Assembly (NCBI RefSeq): GCF_000719555.1
Contig: NZ_JOGX01000084.1
Coordinates: 1-28,074 of the forward strand
Length of the DNA stretch: 28,074 nt
Source of the DNA: Streptomyces sp. NRRL F-5727
Lineage (GTDB): Bacteria > Actinomycetota > Actinomycetes > Streptomycetales > Streptomycetaceae
Reading direction: 5' to 3'
Positions 24,929-28,074 of this stretch are shown here, in pieces (within the stretch, counting starts at the first letter, position 1; every line of letters begins with the position of its first letter). Under the pieces are notes generated by a model that saw only the letters and a program-made list of their open reading frames with translations, was not told the origin of the DNA and did no database searches. A program made the translations under genes and the position numbers.

Positions 24929-26313
24929 GATGGGCGCTCGTGAAGGTGTCGCTGGCCGTCACCGCCATGGTCGTCATCGCCTTCGCCGTCCCCCTCGGCC
25001 TCGTCGTCAAGGAGATGGCCCGCGACCGGGCCTTCTCCAACGCCGAGCGGCGGTCGTCCGGGCTCGCCCCGGTCCTCGCGATCACCACCGACCGGGCGGA
25101 GCTGGAGAAGGCCGTCGCCTCCACCGAGGACGGCGCCGCCGGCCGGCTCGCCGTGCACGTCCCGCCCGCCACCCCGGACGGCCAGGCCCTGGAGATCGGC
25201 ACCCGCCGGGCCGACCCCGGCGAACTGACCGCCACCCGCACCCTCGGCCGCGCCTCCATCGCCGAGGTGCCCGGCGGCTACGCCCTGCTCCAGCCCACCG
25301 CGCTCAGCTCGGGCGAGGTCGCCGTCGTCGAACTCTTCGTCCCCGAGGCCGAGGTGACCAACGGCGTCGCCACCGCCTGGCTCGTCCTCGCCGGCGTCGG
25401 CGTCGCCCTGATCGTCGGCTCCCTCGCCGTCGCCGACCGGCTCGGCGTCCGCATGGTCCGCCCCGCCCAGCGCCTGGCCGGCGCCGCCCACGAGCTGGGC
25501 GAGGGCCGGCTCGGCGTCCGGGTCGCCGAGGAGGGCCCGCCCGAACTCAAGTCGGCGGCCGTCGCCTTCAACTCCATGGCCGACCAGGTCGTCCAGCTCC
25601 TCGCCAACGAGCGCGAACTCGCCGCCGACCTCTCCCACCGGCTCCGCACCCCGCTCACCGTGCTCCGCCTCAACGCCGCCTCGCTCGGCTCGGGCCCCGC
25701 CGCCGACCAGACCCGGGCCGCCGTCGAGCAGCTGGAGCGCGAGGTGGACACCATCATCCGTACCGCCCGCGAGGCGAAGCCGCAGACCACCCCGCCGACC
25801 GGGCCCGGCACGGGCTGCGACGCCGCCGAAGTGGTCCGCGAGCGCATGGAGTTCTGGTCCGCGCTGGCCGAGGACGAGGGGCGGCTCGTCCGCCTCGCCG
25901 GGGTGGAGCGGCCGGTACGCATCCCGGTGGCGCGGCCCGAACTCGCCGCCGCCCTCGACGCCCTGCTCGGCAACGTCTTCCGGCACACCCCGGAGGGCAC
26001 CGCCTTCTCCGTCGACGTCCACAACGGCGAGGACGCGGTCATCGTCCTCGTCTCGGACGCGGGCCCCGGCATCGCCGACCCGGACGCCGCCCTCGCCCGC
26101 GGCAACAGCGGCACCCGCGCCGGCTCCACCGGCCTCGGCCTCGACATCGTGCGCCGCATGGCCGAGGCCACCGGCGGCGACGTCCGGATCGGCCGCTCGG
26201 TCCTCGGCGGCACCGAGGTGCGCGTCTGGATCGGGCTCGGCGGACACCGCCCCGGCGCCGAGGGCCGCCGCTCGCACCGCCCGGCCCGTCGCCGCAAGGC
26301 CCCGCGCCGCTGA
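24925..26313 (+). CDS. Sensor histidine kinase (HisKA, two transmembrane helices)
   Basis: This 462-aa kinase pairs with the preceding regulator. GTG 24925 overlaps its stop (GTGA), with GGGAG upstream. Transmembrane helices lie at about 6-28 and 149-171, enclosing an extracytoplasmic sensor of about 120 residues. A HAMP-like region (about 172-228) follows. The phospho-acceptor is His238 in ADLSHRLRTPLTVLRL. The ATPase domain has the N-box LLGNVFRHTPEGT, the G1 box VSDAGPGI and the G2 box GSTGLGLDIVRRMAEATGGDV. The C-terminal Arg-rich tail is unusual in charge. The signal sensed is unknown. Confidence 0.93.
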   Translation: MRWALVKVSLAVTAMVVIAFAVPLGLVVKEMARDRAFSNAERRSSGLAPVLAITTDRAELEKAVASTEDGAAGRLAVHVPPATPDGQALEIGTRRADPGELTATRTLGRASIAEVPGGYALLQPTALSSGEVAVVELFVPEAEVTNGVATAWLVLAGVGVALIVGSLAVADRLGVRMVRPAQRLAGAAHELGEGRLGVRVAEEGPPELKSAAVAFNSMADQVVQLLANERELAADLSHRLRTPLTVLRLNAASLGSGPAADQTRAAVEQLEREVDTIIRTAREAKPQTTPPTGPGTGCDAAEVVRERMEFWSALAEDEGRLVRLAGVERPVRIPVARPELAAALDALLGNVFRHTPEGTAFSVDVHNGEDAVIVLVSDAGPGIADPDAALARGNSGTRAGSTGLGLDIVRRMAEATGGDVRIGRSVLGGTEVRVWIGLGGHRPGAEGRRSHRPARRRKAPRR

Positions 26314-26331
26314 ACCTTTGCCCCTGGTGAT

Positions 26332-26357
26332 GGCTCCCTTAAGCGGAGCCTAAGGAT
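26332..26357 (+). promoter_or_regulatory. Direct repeat/palindrome upstream of the CBM2-GH18 gene
   Basis: CTTAAG (26338-26343) and CCTAAG (26349-26354) are spaced exactly 11 bp, the spacing typical of OmpR-family regulator sites. The surrounding bases also form GGCTCC...GGAGCC (26332-26337 with 26345-26350). The site lies between the histidine kinase stop and the GH18 start at 26465, so the neighbouring regulator is a natural candidate binder. A -10-like TAGCGT occurs at 26403-26408. The hairpin could alternatively act as a weak terminator. Confidence 0.45.
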
Positions 26358-26464
26358 CCCGACCACCGCCCCCGGTGCGGCGATTGTCCGTTTCCCCGGC
26401 GCTAGCGTGCTGCCCGCACCCCCCCACCGCACCCCGGATCCCCCGCACCACGGAGGCAGCACCC

Positions 26465-27955
26465 ATGGGCAGCAACGCGCACCGGCGCAGGACCAGCGGC
26501 CGCACGAAGGCCCTCGGCGCGGTCGTCGCGGCCGCGATCACCGGGGGCACGGTCTTCGCCCTCACCGGCACCGCCCAGGCCGCCGCCGTCGGCGCCGCCT
26601 ACACCCGGACCTCCTCCTGGACCGGCGGCTACACCGGCCAGTACGTGATCACCAACGAGACCTCCGCCGACCAGTCCGACTGGACGCTGGAGTTCGACCT
26701 GCCCGCCGGGACCACCATCGGCTCCCTGTGGAACGGCGACCACACCGTCTCGGGCCGGCACGTCACTGTGAAGCCCGCGAGCTGGAACCGCCGGCTCGCC
26801 CCCGGCCAGTCCGTCACCGTCGGTTTCGTGACCTCGGCGGCCGGACAGGCCGGGGACCCCTCCGGCTGCCTCATCAACAAGGTCGGCTGCTCCGCCGGCG
26901 GCCCCGCCCCCACCCCCAGCGGCCGCCCCACCGACCAGCCCACCGCGACCGCGAGCCCGAAGCCCACCGCGACCGCCACCACGACCCCGAAGCCGACCCC
27001 GACAACGGCGCCCCCCACCACCGCGCCGCCCACCACGGCACCCCCGACCGCCCCGCCGACCGCCGCCGCCCGGTACGCCCCGTACGTCGACACCTCGCTC
27101 TACCCCTCGTACGACCTGCTCGCCACCGCCGACGCCACCGGGGTGAAGGAGTTCAACCTGGCCTTCATCACCTCCGGCGGCTCCTGCGCCCCCCTGTGGG
27201 GCGGCGTCACCGACCTCGCGTCCGACAAGGTGGCCGCCCAGATCGGCGCCCTGCGCGCCAAGGGCGGCGACGTGCGGGTCTCCTTCGGCGGCGCCGCCGG
27301 CCACGAGCTGGCGCTGAACTGCGCGAGCGCCGCCGACCTGGCGCAGGCGTACGGCAAGGTCGTCGACCAGTACAAGCTGACCAAGGTCGACTTCGACGTC
27401 GAGGGCGCCGCCCTGCCCGACACGGCCGCCAACACCCGCCGCTCCCAGGCGATCGCCCAGCTCCAGAAGACCCACCCGGGCCTGAACGTCTCCTTCACCC
27501 TGCCGGTGATGCCCGAGGGCCTCACCCAGCCCGGGGTGAGCCTGCTCGCCGACGCGAAGAGGAACGGCGTCCGGATCGACGCCGTCAACATCATGGCGAT
27601 GGACTACGGCCCCGCCTACAGCGGCGACATGGGCGGCTACGCGATCCAGGCGGCGACCGCGACCCAGGCCCAGCTCAAGGGCGTCCTCGGGCTCTCCGAC
27701 GCGGCCGCCTGGAAGACCGTCGCCGTCACCCCCATGATCGGCGTGAACGACGTGGTCAGCGAGGTCTTCCGGGTCGACGACGCCACCCAGCTGGTCGACT
27801 TCGCCCGGTCCAAGGGGATCGGCTGGCTGTCGATGTGGTCCTCGACCCGGGACAAGCAGTGCGCGGCCGGCGCCGTGAACTACGCGGACGCCACCTGCTC
27901 CTCGATCCTCCAGCAGCCGCTGGCGTTCACGAAGGCGTTCGCCGCCTACCGGTAG
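26465..27955 (+). CDS. Secreted CBM2-GH18 chitinase-like protein
   Basis: This 496-aa protein starts at ATG 26465 with GGAGG 8 nt upstream. A signal peptide (1-40, Arg-rich start, cleaved after AQA or AQAA) is followed by a CBM2-type module (about 43-142: WTGGYTGQYVITNE, DWTLEFDLP, SWNRRLAPGQSVTVGF, with Cys135 and Cys142). A Pro/Thr linker follows (about 145-205), then a GH18 domain (206-496). The catalytic motif reads LTKVDFDVEG with Glu313; the first Asp of the family DxxDxDxE motif is Thr here. MAMDYGPAYSGDM and the C-terminal GWLSMWSSTRD match short bacterial GH18 chitinases. It probably degrades chitin together with the GH18 at 9148 and the LPMO at 2016, but no 12-bp chitinase repeat is seen upstream. 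Confidence 0.92.
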   Translation: MGSNAHRRRTSGRTKALGAVVAAAITGGTVFALTGTAQAAAVGAAYTRTSSWTGGYTGQYVITNETSADQSDWTLEFDLPAGTTIGSLWNGDHTVSGRHVTVKPASWNRRLAPGQSVTVGFVTSAAGQAGDPSGCLINKVGCSAGGPAPTPSGRPTDQPTATASPKPTATATTTPKPTPTTAPPTTAPPTTAPPTAPPTAAARYAPYVDTSLYPSYDLLATADATGVKEFNLAFITSGGSCAPLWGGVTDLASDKVAAQIGALRAKGGDVRVSFGGAAGHELALNCASAADLAQAYGKVVDQYKLTKVDFDVEGAALPDTAANTRRSQAIAQLQKTHPGLNVSFTLPVMPEGLTQPGVSLLADAKRNGVRIDAVNIMAMDYGPAYSGDMGGYAIQAATATQAQLKGVLGLSDAAAWKTVAVTPMIGVNDVVSEVFRVDDATQLVDFARSKGIGWLSMWSSTRDKQCAAGAVNYADATCSSILQQPLAFTKAFAAYR

Positions 27956-27980
27956 CCCCTCCGTCCCCCCACACCGCGTG

Positions 27981-28013
27981 CCCCGGCCGGGGGGGGGGGG
28001 GGTCCGGCCGGGG
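27981..28013 (+). terminator. Hairpin with poly-G loop after the CBM2-GH18 gene
   Basis: CCCCGGCCGG (27981-27990) pairs perfectly with CCGGCCGGGG (28004-28013). The 13-nt loop is 12 G and one T, continuing the last two G of the stem to give a run of 14 G (27989-28002). It begins 26 nt after the stop codon and is the probable terminator. Further G runs at 28019-28030 and 28049-28056 follow; run lengths here may be sequencing-sensitive. Confidence 0.6.
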
Positions 28014-28074
28014 GACGCGGGGGGGGGGGGCGGAGGGGGTACCGGGAGGGGGGGGACGGCCTCGTGAACGCCAG

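Noticed and set aside
27000..27070. Second short tandem repeat array
   Set aside because: It encodes the Pro/Thr linker of the CBM2-GH18 protein.

Overview
This is a very GC-rich actinobacterial segment, almost certainly Streptomyces. The signs are extreme G/C at third codon positions, many GTG starts, leaderless genes, secreted glycoside hydrolases with Pro/Thr linkers, and 12-bp direct repeats of the type known from Streptomyces chitinase promoters. It reads like chromosome rather than a mobile element: I see no integrase, transposase, phage structural gene or CRISPR array.

Layout. 1-1814: a large SPFH/band-7-like membrane protein whose frame is open at the window edge. 2016-2606: a secreted AA10 lytic polysaccharide monooxygenase (LPMO) behind a DasR-type palindrome. 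2632-4311: a fatty acyl-CoA ligase behind a probable repressed, leaderless promoter. 4547-6435: a sensor kinase/NarL-type regulator pair. 6495-6568 and 14529-14602: two identical tRNA-Lys(CTT) genes inside a perfect 89-bp repeat. Between them lie an IclR regulator, a divergent luciferase-like monooxygenase, a secreted GH18 chitinase with the twin 12-bp repeat, a PAS-GGDEF-EAL cyclic-di-GMP protein and a secreted M6-like metalloprotease. 14593-15760: a Prim-Pol-like small protein whose stop lies inside the second tRNA gene, and a conserved hypothetical.

15853-19933 is a tight three-gene leftward operon. It encodes a Cas4/RecB-like nuclease with a probable Fe-S cysteine cluster, an unassigned 529-aa protein and a UPF1/Dna2-like SF1 helicase. 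Together they look like a Dna2-type nuclease-helicase divided over three polypeptides, and this is the most interesting system in the window.

20072-23547 holds a histidine phosphatase, an XRE-TPR regulator of the Streptomyces NsdA kind, a second small Prim-Pol-like paralogue and a spermidine-synthase-fold protein. 23554-26313 holds a proline-rich membrane-anchored protein divergent from an OmpR-type regulator/histidine kinase operon. 26465-27955 is a second GH18 protein (CBM2-linker-GH18), followed by a hairpin whose loop is a run of G.

Three chitin-directed secreted enzymes (oxidative LPMO, GH18-CBM5/12, CBM2-GH18) lie within 26 kb. At least two carry the N-acetylglucosamine/chitin regulatory motif, so this neighbourhood takes part in chitin breakdown although the genes are not one operon. 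All functional calls come from motif recognition by eye; no database search was run.
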